Below, piece after piece: positions 13,762 to 26,700 of a stretch of 64,000 nucleotides of DNA. A model generated the notes under the pieces. It was not told the origin of the DNA. It did not search any database and worked only from the letters and a program-made list of their open reading frames with translations. The translations under genes and the position numbers were made by a program. How positions within the stretch are numbered: position 1 is the first letter of the stretch; the number at the start of each line of letters is the position of its first letter. Source of the DNA: Taudactylus pleione (taxonomy: Eukaryota; Chordata; Amphibia; Anura; Myobatrachidae); assembly GCA_031769625.1 (NCBI GenBank), contig JAUIMM010000568.1, forward strand, positions 620,001 through 684,000, read 5' to 3'.

Positions 13762-16700
13762 TACCACATATCAGTGTGTGCTGGGAGCTGTGTTATTCCC
13801 CCTCATATATCACTGTACAGTCCCCTCTCCCCTATATAATAATAACACCACATATCAGTGTGTGCTGGGAGCAGTGTTATTCCCCCTCATATATCACTGT
13901 ACAGCCCCCTCTCCCCTATATAATAATAATACCACATATCAGTGTGTGCTGGGAGCTGTGTTATTCCCCCTCATATATCACTGTACGGTCCCCACTCCCC
14001 TATATAATAATACCACATATCAGTGTGTGCTGGGAGCTATGTTATTCCCCCTCATATATCACTGTACGGTCCACTCTCCCCTATATAATGATAGCACATA
14101 TCAGTGTGTGCTGGGAGCTGTGTTTTCCCCCCTCATATATCACTGTACAGTCCCCTCCCCCTATATAATAATAATAGCACATATCAGTGTGTGCTGGGAG
14201 CTGTGTTATTCCCCCTCATATATCACAGTACGGTCCCCTCTCCCCTATATAATAATAATAGCACATATCAGTGTGTGGAGGAAGCTGTGTTATTCCCCCT
14301 CATATATCACTGTACAGTCCCCTCTCCCCTATATAATAATACCACATATCAGTGTCTGTTATTCCCCCTCATATATCACTGTACAGTCCCATCTCCCCTA
14401 AATAATAATAATAGCACATATCAGTGTGTGCTGGGAGATGTTATTCCCCTCATACATCACTGTACAGTCCCCTCCCCCTATATAATAATAATACCACATA
14501 TCAGTGTGTGCTGGGAGCTGTGTTTTCCCCCCTCATATATCACTGTACAGTCCCCTCTCCCCTATATAATAATAATAGCACATATCAGTGTGTGCTGGGA
14601 GCTGTGTTATTCCCCCTCATATATCACTGTACAGTCCCCTCTCCCCTATATAATACTACCACATATCAGTGTGTGCTGGGAGCTGTGTTATTCCCCCTCA
14701 TATATCACTGTACAGTCCCCTCTCCCCTATATAATAATAATACCACATATCAGTGTGTGCTGGGAGCTGTGTTATTCCCCCTCATATATCACTGTACAGT
14801 CCCCTCTCCCCTATATAATAATAATACCACATATCAGTGTGTGCTGGGAGCTGTGTTATTCCCCTCATAAATCACTGTACAGTCCCCTCTCCCCTATATA
14901 ATAATAATACCACAAATCAGTGTGTGCTGGGAGCTGTGTTATTCCCCTCATATATCACTGTACAGTCCCCTCTCCCCTATATAATAATACCATATATCAT
15001 AGTGTGCTGGGAGCTGTGTTATTCCCCCTCATATATCACTGTACAGTCCCCTCTCCCATATATAATAATAATACCACATATCAGTGTGTGCTGGGAGCTG
15101 TGTTATTCCCCCTCATATATCACTGTACAGTCCCCTCTCCCCTATATAATAATAATACCACATATCAGTGTGTGCTGGGAGCTGTGTTATTCCCCCTCAT
15201 ATATCACTGTACAGTCCCCTCTCCCCTATATAACAATAATACCACATATCAGTGTGTGCAGGGAGCTGTGTTATTCCGCCTCATATATCACTGTACAGTC
15301 CCCTCCCCCTATATAATAATAATACCACATAGTGTGTGCTGGGAGCTGTGTTATTCCTCCTCATATATCACTGTACAGTCCCCTCTCCCCTATATAATAA
15401 TACCACATATCAGTGTGTGCTGGGAGCTGTGTTATTCCTCCTCATATATCACTGTACAGTCCCCTCCCCCTATATAATAATAATACCACATATCAGTGTG
15501 TGCTGGGAGCTGTGTTATTACCCCTCATATATCACTGTATAGTCGGCTCCCCCTATATAATAATAATACCACATATCAGTGTGTGCTGGGAGCTGTGTTA
15601 TTCCTCCTCATATATCACTGTACAGTCCCCTCTCCCCTATATAATAATAATAATAGCACATATCAGTGTGTGTTGGGAGCTGTGTTATTCCCCCTCATAT
15701 ATCACTGTACAGTCCCCTCTCCCCTATATAATAATAATAATACCACATATCAGTGTGTGCTGGGAGCTGTGTTATTCCCCCTCATATATCACTGTACAGT
15801 CCCCTCTCCCCTATATAATAATAATAGCACATATCAGTGTGTGCTGGGAGCTGTGTTATTCCCCTCATATATCACTGTACAGTCCCCTCTCTCCTATATA
15901 ATAATACCACATATCAGTGCGTGCTGGGAGCTGTGTTATTCCCCCTCATATATCACTGTACAGTCCCCTCTCCCCTATATAATAATAATACCACATATCA
16001 GTGTGTGCTGGGAGCTGTGTTATTCCCCCTCATATATCACTGTACAGTCCCCTCTCCCCTATATAATAATAATACCACATATCAGTGTGTGCTGGGAGCT
16101 GTGTTATTCCCCCTCATATATCACTGTACAGTCCCCTCTACCCTATATAATAATAATAGCACATATCAGTGTGTGCTGGGAGCTGTGTTATTCACCCTCA
16201 TATATCACTGTACAGTCCCCTCTCCCCTATATAATAATAATAGCACATATCAGTGTGTGCTGGGAGCTGTGTTATTCCCCTCATATATCACTGTACAGTC
16301 CCCTCCCTCCTATATAATAATAATATCACAAATCAGTGTGTGCTGGGAGCTGTGCTATTCCCCCTCATATATCACTGTACGGTCCCTTCTCCCCTATATA
16401 ATAATAATAGCACATATCAGTGTGTGCTGGGAGCTGTGTTATTCCCCTCATATATCACTGTACAGGCCCCTCCCTCCTATATAATAATAATATCACAAAT
16501 CAGTGTGTGCTGGGAGCTGTGTTATTCCCCCTCATATATCACTGTACGGTCCCTTCTCCCCTATATAATAATAATAGCACATATCAGTGTGTGCTGGGAG
16601 CTGTGTTATTCCCCCTCATAAATCACTGTACAGTCCCCTCTCCCCTATATAATAATACCACATATCAGTGTGTGCTGGGAGCTGTGTTATTCCCCCTCAT

Positions 16701-17499
16701 ATATCACTGTACAGTCCCCTCTCCCCTATATAATAATACCACATATCAGTGTGTGCTGGGAGCTGTGTTATTCCTCCTCATATATGTCACTGTACAGTCA
16801 ACTCTCCCCTATATAATAATAATACCACATATCAGTGTGTGCTGGGAGCAGTGTTATTCCCCCTCATATATCACTGTACAGCCCCCTCTCCCCTATATAA
16901 TAATAATACCACATATCAGTGTGTGCTGGGAGCTGTGTTATTCACCCTCATATATCACTGTACGGTCCCCACTCCCCTATATAATAATAACACATATCAG
17001 TGTGTGCTGGGAGCTGTGTTATTCCCCCTCATATATCACTGTAGGTCCCCTCTCCCCCTATATAATAATACCACATATCAGTGTGTGCAGGGAGCTGTGT
17101 TATTCCCCCTCATATATCACTGTACGGTCCACTCTCCCCTATATAATAACAATAGCACATATCAGTGTGTGCTGGGAGCTGTGTTTTCCCCCCTCATATA
17201 TCACTGTACAGTCCCCTCCCCCTATATAATAATAATAGCACATATCAGTGTGTGCTGGGAGCTGTGTTATTCCCCCTCATATATCACTGTACGGTCCCCT
17301 CTCCCCTATATAATAATAATACCACATATCAGTGTGTGGTGGGAGCTGTGTTATTCCCCCTCATATATCACTGTACAGTCCTCTCTCCCCTATATAATAA
17401 TAATACCACATATCAGTGTGTGCTGGGAGCTGTGTTATTCCCCTCATAAATCACTGTACAGTCCCCTCTCCCCTATATAATAATAATACCACATATCAG

Positions 17500-20400
17500 T
17501 GTGTGCTGGGAGCTGTGTTATTCCCCTCATATATCACTGTACAGTCCCCTCTCCCCTATATAATAATAATACCACATAGTGTGTGCTGGGAGCTGTGTTA
17601 TTCCCCCTCATATATCACTGTACAGTCCCCTCTCCCCTATATAATACCATATATCATAGTGTGCTGGGAGCTGTGTTATTCCCCCTCATATATCACTGTA
17701 CAGTCCCCTCTCCCATATATAATAATAATACCACATATCAGTGTGTGCTGGGAGCTGTGTTATTCCCCCTCATATATCACTGTACAGTCCCCTATCCCCT
17801 ATATAATAATAATACCACATATCAGTGTGTGCTGGGAGCTGTGTTATTCCCCCTCATATATCACTGTACAGTCCCCTCTCCCCTATATAACAATAATACC
17901 ACATATCAGTGTGAGCAGGGAGCTGTGTTATTCCCCCTCATATATCACTGTACAGTCCCCTCCCCCTATATAATAATAATACCACATATCAGTGTGTGCT
18001 GGGAGCTGTGTTATTCCTCCTCATATATCACTGTACAGTCCCCTCTCCCCTATATAATAATAATACCACATATCAGTGTGTGCTGGGAGCTGTGTTATTC
18101 CTCCTCATATATCACTGTACAGTCCCCTCCCCCTATATAATAATAATACCACATATCAGTGTGTGCTGGGAGCTGTGTTATTACCCCTCATATATTACTG
18201 TACAGTCCGCTCCCCCTATATAATAATAATACCACATATCAGTGTGTGCTGGGAGCTGTGTTATTCCTCCTCATATATCACTGTACAGTCCACTCTCCCC
18301 TATATAATAATAATAATAGCACATATCAGTGTGTGTTGGGAGCTGTGTTATTCCCCATCATATATCACTGTACAGTCCCCTCTCCCCTATATAATAATAA
18401 TAATACCACATATCAGTGTGTGCTGGGAGCTGTGTTATTCCCCCTCATATATCACTGTACAGTCCCCTCTCCCCTATATAATAATAATAGCACATATCAG
18501 TGTGTGCTGGGAGCTGTGTTATTCCCCTCATATATCACTGTACAGTCCCCTCTCTCCTATATAATAATACCACATATCAGTGTGTGCTGGGAGCTGTGTT
18601 ATTCCCCCTCATATATCACTGTACAGTCCCCTCTCCCCTATATAATAATAATACCACATATCAGTGTGTGCTGCGAGCTGTGTTATTCCCCCTCATATAT
18701 CACTGTACAGTCCCCTCTCCCCTATATAATAATAATACCACATATCAGTGTGTGCTGAGAGCTGTGTTATTCCCCCTCATATATCACTGTACAGTCCCCT
18801 CTCCCCTATATAATAATAATAGCACATATCAGTGTGTGCTGGGAGCTGTGTTATTCCCCCTCATATATCACTGTACAGTCCCCTCTCCCCTATATAATAA
18901 TACCACATATCAGTGTGTGCTGGGAGCTGTGTTATTCCCCCTCATATATCACTGTACAGCACCATCTCCCCTATATAATAATAATACCACATATCAGTGT
19001 GTGCTGGGAGCTGTGTTATTCCCAATCATATATCACTGTACAGTCCATTCTCCCCCTATATAATAATAATACCACATATCAGTGTGGGCTGGGAGCTGTG
19101 TTATCCCCCTCATATATCACTGTACAGTCCCCTCTCCCCTATATAATAATAATAATACCACATATCAGTGTGTGCTGGGAGCTGTGTTATTCCCCCTCAT
19201 ATATCACTGTACAGTCCCCTATCCCCCTATATAATAATAATACCACATATCAGTGTGTGCTGGGAGCTGTTATTCCCGCTCATATATCACTGTACAGTCC
19301 TCTCTCCCCTATATAATAATAATACCACATATCAGTGTGTGCTGGGAGCTGTGTTATTCCCCTTAATATATCACTGTACAGTCCCCTCTCCACCTATATA
19401 ATAATAATAGCACATATCAGTGTGTGCTGGGAGCTGTGTTATTCCCCCTCATATATCACTGTACAGTCCCTTCTCCCCCTATATAATAATACCACATATC
19501 AGTGTGTGCTGGGAGCTGTGTTATTCCCCCTAATATATCACTGTACGGTCCCCTCTCCCCTATATAATAATAACACATATCAGTGTGTACTGGGAGCTGT
19601 ATTATTCCCCCTCATATATCACTGTACGGTCCCCTCTCCCCTATATAATAATAATAATACCACATATCAGTGAGTGTTGGAAGCGGTGTTATTCCCCCTC
19701 ATATATCACTGTACAGTCCCCTCTCCCCTATATAATAATAATAGCACATATCAGTGTGTGCTGGGAGCTGTGTTATTCCTCCTCATATATCACTGTACAG
19801 TCACCTCCCCCCTATATAATAATAGTATCACATATCAGTGTGTGCTGGGAGCTGTGTTATTCCCCCTCATACATCACTGTACAGTCACCTCCCCTCTATA
19901 TAATAATAATATCAAATATCAGTGTGTGCTGGGAGCTGTGTTATTCCCCCTCATATATCACTGTACAGTCCCCTCTCCCCCCCTATATAATAATACCACA
20001 TATCAGTGTGTGCTGGGATCTGTGTTATTCCCCCTCATATATCACTGTACGTTCCCCTCTCCCCTATATAATAATACCACATATCAGTGTGTGCTGGGAG
20101 CTGTGTTATTCCCCCTCATATATCACTGTACAGTCCCCTCCCTCCTATATAATAATATTACCACATATCAGTGTGTGCTGGGATCTGTGTTATTCCCCCT
20201 CATATATCACTGTACGGTCCCCTCTCCCCTATATAATAATACCACATATCAGTGTGTGCTGGGAGCTGTGTTATTCCCCCTCATATATCACTGTACAGTC
20301 CCCTCTCCCCTATATAATAATAATAGCACATATCAGTGTGTGCTGGGAGCTGTGTTATTCCCCTCATATATCACTGTACAGTCCCCTCCCTCCTATATAA

Positions 20401-20617
20401 TAATAATATCACAAATCAGTGTGTGCTGGGAGCTGTGTTATTCCCCCTCATATATCACTGTACGGTCCCTTCTCCCCTATATAATAATAATAGCACATAT
20501 CAGTGTGTGCTGGGAGCTGTGTTATTCCCCTCATATATCACTGTAAAGTCCCCTCCCTCCTATATAATAATAATATCACAAATCAGTGTGTGCTGGGAGC
20601 TGTGTTATTCCCCCTCA
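17500..20617 (+). repeat. Composite copy of the 1.3-4.26 kb and 5.7-7.0 kb segments
   Basis: About 17.5-20.1 kb is collinear with 1.3-4.26 kb at offset 16,206, which drops to 15,868-15,872 after 2.3 kb because the 338-bp doubling is absent here. It then continues to 20.6 kb in collinearity with 5.7-7.0 kb. So this stretch joins sequences that are separated by over 1 kb in the left part. Confidence 0.78.
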
Positions 20618-23612
20618 TATATCACTGTACGGTCCCTTCTCCCCTATATAATAATAATAGCACATATCAGTGTGTGCTGGGAGCTGTGTTATTCCCCTCA
20701 TAAATCACTGTACAGTCCCCTCTCCCCTATATAATAATAATACCACATATCAGTGTGTGCTGGGAGCTGTGTCATTCCCCTCATATATCACTGTACAGTC
20801 CCCTCTCCCCTATATAATAATAATACCACATATCAGTGTGTGCTGGGAGCTGTGTTATTCCCCTCATAAATCACTGTACAGTCCCCCTCTCCCCTATATA
20901 ATAATAATACCACATATCAGTGTGTGCTGGGAGCTGTGTCATTCCCCTCATATATCACTGTACAGTCCCCTCTCCCCTATATAATAATAATACCACATAG
21001 TGTGTGCTGGGAGCTGTGTTATTCCCCCTCATATATCACTGTACAGTCCCCTCTCCCCTATATAATAATAATACCACATATCAGTGTGTGCTGGGAGCTG
21101 TGTTATTCCCCCTCATATATCACTTTACGGTCCCCTCTCCCCCTATATAATAATACCACATATCAGTGTGTGCAGGGAGCTGTGTTATTCCCCCTCATAT
21201 ATCACTGTACGGTCCCCTCTCCCCTATATAATAATAATAGCACATATCAGTGTGTGCTGGGAGCTGTGTTTTCCCCCCTCATATATCACTGTACAGTCCC
21301 CTCCCCCTATATAATAATAATAGCACATATCAGTGTGTGCTGGGAGCTGTGTTATTCCCCCTCATATATCACTGTACGGTCCCCTCTCCCCTATATAATA
21401 ATAATAGCACATATCAGTGTGTGGTGGGAGCTGTGTTATTCCCCCTCATATATCACTGTACAGTCCCCTCTCCCCTATATAATAATACCACATATCAGTG
21501 TCTGTTATTCCCCCTCATATATCACTGTACAGTCCCCTCTCCCCTATATAATAATAATAGCACATATCAGTGTGTGCTGGGAGATGTTATTCCCCTCATA
21601 TATCACTGTACAGTCCCCCTCCCCCTATATAATAATAATACCACATATCAGTGTGTGCTGGGAGCTGTGTTTTCCCCCCTCATATATCACTGTACAGTCC
21701 CCTCTCCCTAATATAATAATAATAGCACATATCAGTGTGTGCTGGGAGCTGTGTTATTCCCCTCATATATCACTGAACAGTCCCCACTCCCCTATATAAT
21801 ACTACAACATATCAGTGTGTGCTGGGAGCTGTGTTATTCCCCCTCATATATCACTGTACAGTCCCCTCTCCCCTATATAATAATAATACCACATATCAGT
21901 GTGTGCTGGGAGCTGTGTTATTCCCCCTCATATATCACTGTACAGTCCCCTCTCCCCTATATAATAATAATACCACATATCAGTGTGTGCTGGGAGCTGT
22001 GTTATTCCCCTCATAAATCACTGTACAGTCCCTTCTCCCCTAATATAATAACAATACCACATATCAGTGTGTGCTGGGAGCTGTGTCATTCCCCTCATAT
22101 ATCACTGTACAGTCCCCTCTCCCCTATATAATAATAATACCACATAGTGTGTGCTGGGAGCTGTGTTATTCCCCCTCATATATCACTGTACAGTCCCCTC
22201 TCCCCTATATAATAATAATACCATATATCATAGTGTGCTGGGAGCTGTTATTCCCCCTCATATATTATCACTGTACAGTCCCCTCTCCCATATATAATAA
22301 TAATACCACATATCAGTGTGTGCTGGGAGCTGTGTTATTCCCCTCATATATCACTGTACAGTCCCCTCTCCCCTATATAATAATAATACCACATATCAGT
22401 GTGTGCTGGGAGCTGTGTTATTCCCCCTCATATATCACTGTACAGTCCCCTCTCCCCTATATAATAATAATAATAGCACATATCAGTGTGTGTTGGGAGC
22501 TGTGTTATTCCCCCTCATATATCACTGTACAGTCCCCTCTCCCCTATATAATAAAAATAATACCACATATCAGTGTGTGCTGTGAGCTGTGTTATTCCCC
22601 CTCATATATCACTGTACAGTCCCCTCTCCCCTATATAATAATAATAGCACATATCAGTGTGTGCTGGGAGCTGTGTTATTCCCCTCATATATCACTGTAC
22701 AGTCCCCTCTCTCCTATATAATAATACCACATATCAGTGTGTGCTGGGAGCTGTGTTATTCCCCCTCATATATCACTGTATAGTCCCCTCTCCCCTATAT
22801 AATAATAATACCACATATCAGTGTGTGCTGGGAGCTGTGTTATTCCCCCTCATATATCACTGTACAGTCCCCTCTCCCCTATATAATAATAATACCACAT
22901 ATCAGTGTGTACTGGGAGCTGTGTTATTCCCCCTCATATATCACTGTACAGTCCCCTCTCCCCTATATAATAATAATAGCACATATCAGTGTGTGCTGGA
23001 AGCTGTGTTATTCCCCCTCATATATGACTGTACAGTCCCCTCTCCCCTATATAATAATACCACTTATCAGTGTGTGCTGGGAGCTGTGTTATTCCCCCTC
23101 ATATATCACTGTACAGCCCCCTCTCCCCTATATAATAATAATAATACCACATATCAGTGTGTGCTGGGAGCTGTGTTATTCCCAATCATATATCACTGTA
23201 CAGTCCATTCTCCCCCTATATAATAATAATACCACATATCAGTGTGTGCTGGGAGCTGTGTTACCCCCCTCATATATCACTGTACAGTCCCCTCTCCCCT
23301 ATATAATAATAATACCACATATCAGTGTGTGCTGGGAGCTGTGTTATTCCCCCTCATATATCACTGTACAGTCCCCTCTCCCCCTATATAATAATAATAC
23401 CACATATCAGTGTGTGCTGGGAGCTGTTATTCCCGCTCATATATCACTGTACAGTCCTCTCTCCCCTATATAATAATAATACCACATATCAGTGTGTGCT
23501 GGGAGCTGTGTTTTCCCCCCTCATATATCACTGTACAGTCCCCTCTCCCCTATATAATAATAATAGCACATATCAGTGTGTGCTGGGAGCTGTGTTATTC
23601 CCCCTCATATAT

Positions 23613-23640
23613 CACTATATAATACTACCACATAACAGTG
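23613..23640 (+). repeat. Truncated monomer lacking palindrome and mirror tract
   Basis: Here cact is joined directly to atataat: 19 bases are missing, taking away most of the palindrome and the pyrimidine tract. The 2-base ct at both edges fits a short-homology deletion. The same truncated unit, also with cataacagtg, occurs at 29,705 and 29,932, where two copies sit 227 bases apart. Confidence 0.85.
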
Positions 23641-23799
23641 TGTGCTGGGAGCTGTGTTATTCCCCTTCATATATCACTGTACAGTCCACTCTCCCCTATA
23701 TAATAATACCACATATCAGTGTGTGCTGGGAGCTGTGTTATTCCCCCTCATATATCACTGTACAGTCCCCTCTCCCCTATATAATAATAATACCACATA

Positions 23800-26700
23800 T
23801 CAGTGTGTGCTGGGATCTGTGTTATTCCCCCTCATATATTACTGTACGGTCCCCTCTCCCCTATATAATAATACCACATATCAGTGTGTGCTGGGAGCTG
23901 TGTTATTCCCCCTCATATATCACTGTACAGTCCCCCTCCCTCCTATATAATAATATTACCACATATCAGTGTGTGCTGGGATCTGTGTTATTCCCCCTCA
24001 TATATCACTGTACGGTCCCCTCTCCCCTATATAATAATACCACATATCAGTGTGTGCTGGGAGCTGTGTTATTCCCCCTAATATATCACTGTACAGTCCC
24101 CTCTCCCCTATATAATAATAATAGCACATATCAGTGTGTGCTGGGAGCTGTGTTATTCCCCTCATATATCACTGTACAGTCCCCTCCCTCCTATATAATA
24201 ATAATATCACAAATCAGTGTGTGCTGGGAGCTGTGTTATTCCCCCTCATATATCACTGTACGGTCCCTTCTCCCCTATATAATAATAATAGGACATATCA
24301 GTGTGTGCTGGGAGCTGTGTTATTCCCCTCATATATCACTGTAAAGTCCCCTCCCTCCTATATAATAATAATATCACAAATCAGTGTGTGCTGGGAGCTG
24401 TGTTATTCCCCCTCATATATCACTGTACGGTCCCTTCTCCCCTATATAATAATAATAGCACATATCAGTGTGTGCTGGGAGCTGTGTTATTCCCCCTCAT
24501 ATATCACTGTACGGTCCCCTCTCCCCCTATATAATAATACCACTTATCAGTGTGTGCTGGGAGCTGTGTTATTCCCCCTCATATATCACTGTACGGTCCC
24601 CTCTCCCCTATATAATAATAATAGCACATATCAGTGTGTGCTGGGAGCTGTGTTTTCCCCCCTCATATATCACTGTACAGTCCCCTCCCCCTATATAATA
24701 ATAATAGCACATATCAGTGTGTGCTGGGAGCTGTATTATTCCCCCTCATGTATCACAGTACGGTCCCCTCTCCCCTATATAATAATAATAGCACATATCA
24801 GTGTGTGGTGGGAGCTGTGTTATTCCCCCTCATATATCACTGTACAGTCCCCTCTCCCCTATATAATAATACCACATATCAGTGTCTGTTATTCCCCCTC
24901 ATATATCACTGTACAGTCCCCTCTCCCCTAAATAATAATAATAGCACATATCAGTGTGTGCTGGGAGATGTTATTCCCCTCATATATCACTGTACAGTCC
25001 CCTCCCCCTATATAATAATAATACCACATATCAGTGTGTGCTGGGAGCTGTGTTTTCCCCACTCATATATCACTGTACAGTCCCCTCTCCCCTATATAAT
25101 AATAATAGCACATATCAGTGTGTGCTGGGAGCTGTGTTATTCCCCCTCATATATCACTGTACAGTCCCCTCTCCCCTATATAACAATACCATATATCAGT
25201 GTGTGCTGGGAGCTGTGTTATTCCCCTCATATATCACTGTACGGTCCCCTCTCCCCCTATATAATAATAATACCACATATCAGTGTGTGCTGGGAGCTGT
25301 GTTATTCCCCCTCATATATCACTGTACAGTCCCCTCTCCCCTATATAAAGATAATACCACATATCAGTGTGTGCTGGGAGCTGTGTTATTCCCCTCATAA
25401 ATCACTGTACAGTCCCCTCTCCCCTATATAATAATAATACCACATATCAATGTGTGCTGGGAGCTGTGTTATTCCCCTCATATATCACTGTACAGTCCCC
25501 TCTCCCCTATATAATAATAATACCACATATCAGTGTGTGCTGGGAGCTGTGTTATTCCCCCTCATATATCACTGTACAGTCCTCTCTCCCCTATATAATA
25601 ATACCATATATCATAGTGTGCTGGGAGCTGTGTTATACCCCCTCATATATCACTGTACAGTCCCCTCTCCCATATATAATAATAATACCACATATCAGTG
25701 TGTGCTGGGAGCTGTGTTATTCCCCCTCATATATCACTGTACAGTCCCCTCTCCCCTATATAATAATAATACCACATATCAGTGTGTGCTGGGAGCAGTG
25801 TTATTCCCCCTCATATATCACTGTACAGTCCCCTCTCCCCTATATAACAATAATACCACATATCAGTGTGTGCAGGGAGCTGTGTTATTCCGCCTCATAT
25901 ATCACTGTACAGTCCCCTCACCCTATATAATAATAATACCACATATCAGTGTGTGCTGGGAGCTGTGTTATTCCTCCTCATATATCACTGTACAGTCCCC
26001 TCTCCCCTATATAATAATAATACCACATATCAGTGTGTGCTGGGAGCTGTGTTATTTCTCCTCATATATCACTGTACGGTCCCCTACCCCTATATAATAA
26101 TAATACCACATATCAGTGTGTGCTGGGAGCTGTGTTATTACCCCTCATATATCACTGTACAGTCCGCTCCCCCTATATAATAATAATACCACATATCAGT
26201 GTGTGCTGGGAGCTGTGTTATTCCTCCTCATATATCACTGTACAGTCCCCTCTCCCCTATATAATAATAATAATAGCACATATCAGTGTGTGTTGGGAGC
26301 TGTGTTATTCCCCCTCATATATCACTGTACAGTCCCCTCTCCCCTATATAATAATAGTAGCACATATCAGTGTGTGCTGGGAGCTGTGTTATTCCCCTCA
26401 TATATCACTGTACAGTCCCCTCTCTCCTATATAATAATACCACATATCAGTGTTTGCTGGGAGCTGTGTTATTCCCCCTCATATATCACTGTACAGTCCC
26501 CTCTCCCCTATATAATAATAATAGCACATATCAGTGTGTGCTGGGAGCTGTGTTATTCCCCCTCATATATCACTGTACAGTCCCGTCTCCCCTATATAAT
26601 AATAATACCACATATCAGTGTGTGCTGGGAGCTGTGTTATTCCCCCTCATATATCACTGTACAGTCCCCTCTCCCCTATATAATAATAATAGCACATATC

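Larger units (their letters stand above)
13688..13771 (+). repeat. Reference 84-bp monomer matching the consensus
   Basis: This unit serves as the type monomer. Counting from its first base: 1-19 cagtgtgtgctgggagctg; 22-33 ttattccccctc; 34-40 an AT-rich atatatc stretch; 41-50 the palindrome actgtacagt; 50-62 the pyrimidine mirror tcccctctcccct; 62-65 tata; 66-74 (TAA)3; 77-84 ccacatat. The phase chosen (start at cagtgtg) is arbitrary because a tandem array has no natural start. Common alternative states are gtacggt for gtacagt, agcacat for accacat, tcctcctc for tccccctc, ctcccccta for ctctcccct, and one C fewer in the ccccc run. Confidence 0.95.
12441..14010 (+). repeat. Duplicated block C, copy 2 (partner ~9,651-11,600)
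   Basis: This is the shorter copy of block C. It keeps the order gtgtgttggg, cccactccccccc, ttggatctg, accacatttcag, gtaaagtcccc and cccatcatat. The same region also takes part in the longer 10.5-11 kb offset duplication with 23.8-29.4 kb. Confidence 0.8.
12900..18600 (+). repeat. Long duplicated block D, copy 1 (partner ~23.8-29.4 kb)
   Basis: Marker order is conserved against 23.8-29.4 kb. Offsets are 10,943 near 13.36 kb, 10,530 at 14.1-14.9 kb, 10,620 at 15.4-15.5 kb, 10,533-10,536 at 15.8-17.2 kb, 11,016 at 17.4-17.6 kb and 10,852 at 18.1-18.5 kb. The steps are close to whole numbers of monomers. Shared rare features include catatatgtcac (near 16,781 and 27,316) and gtacaggcccc (near 16,463 and 26,995). 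Confidence 0.8.
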
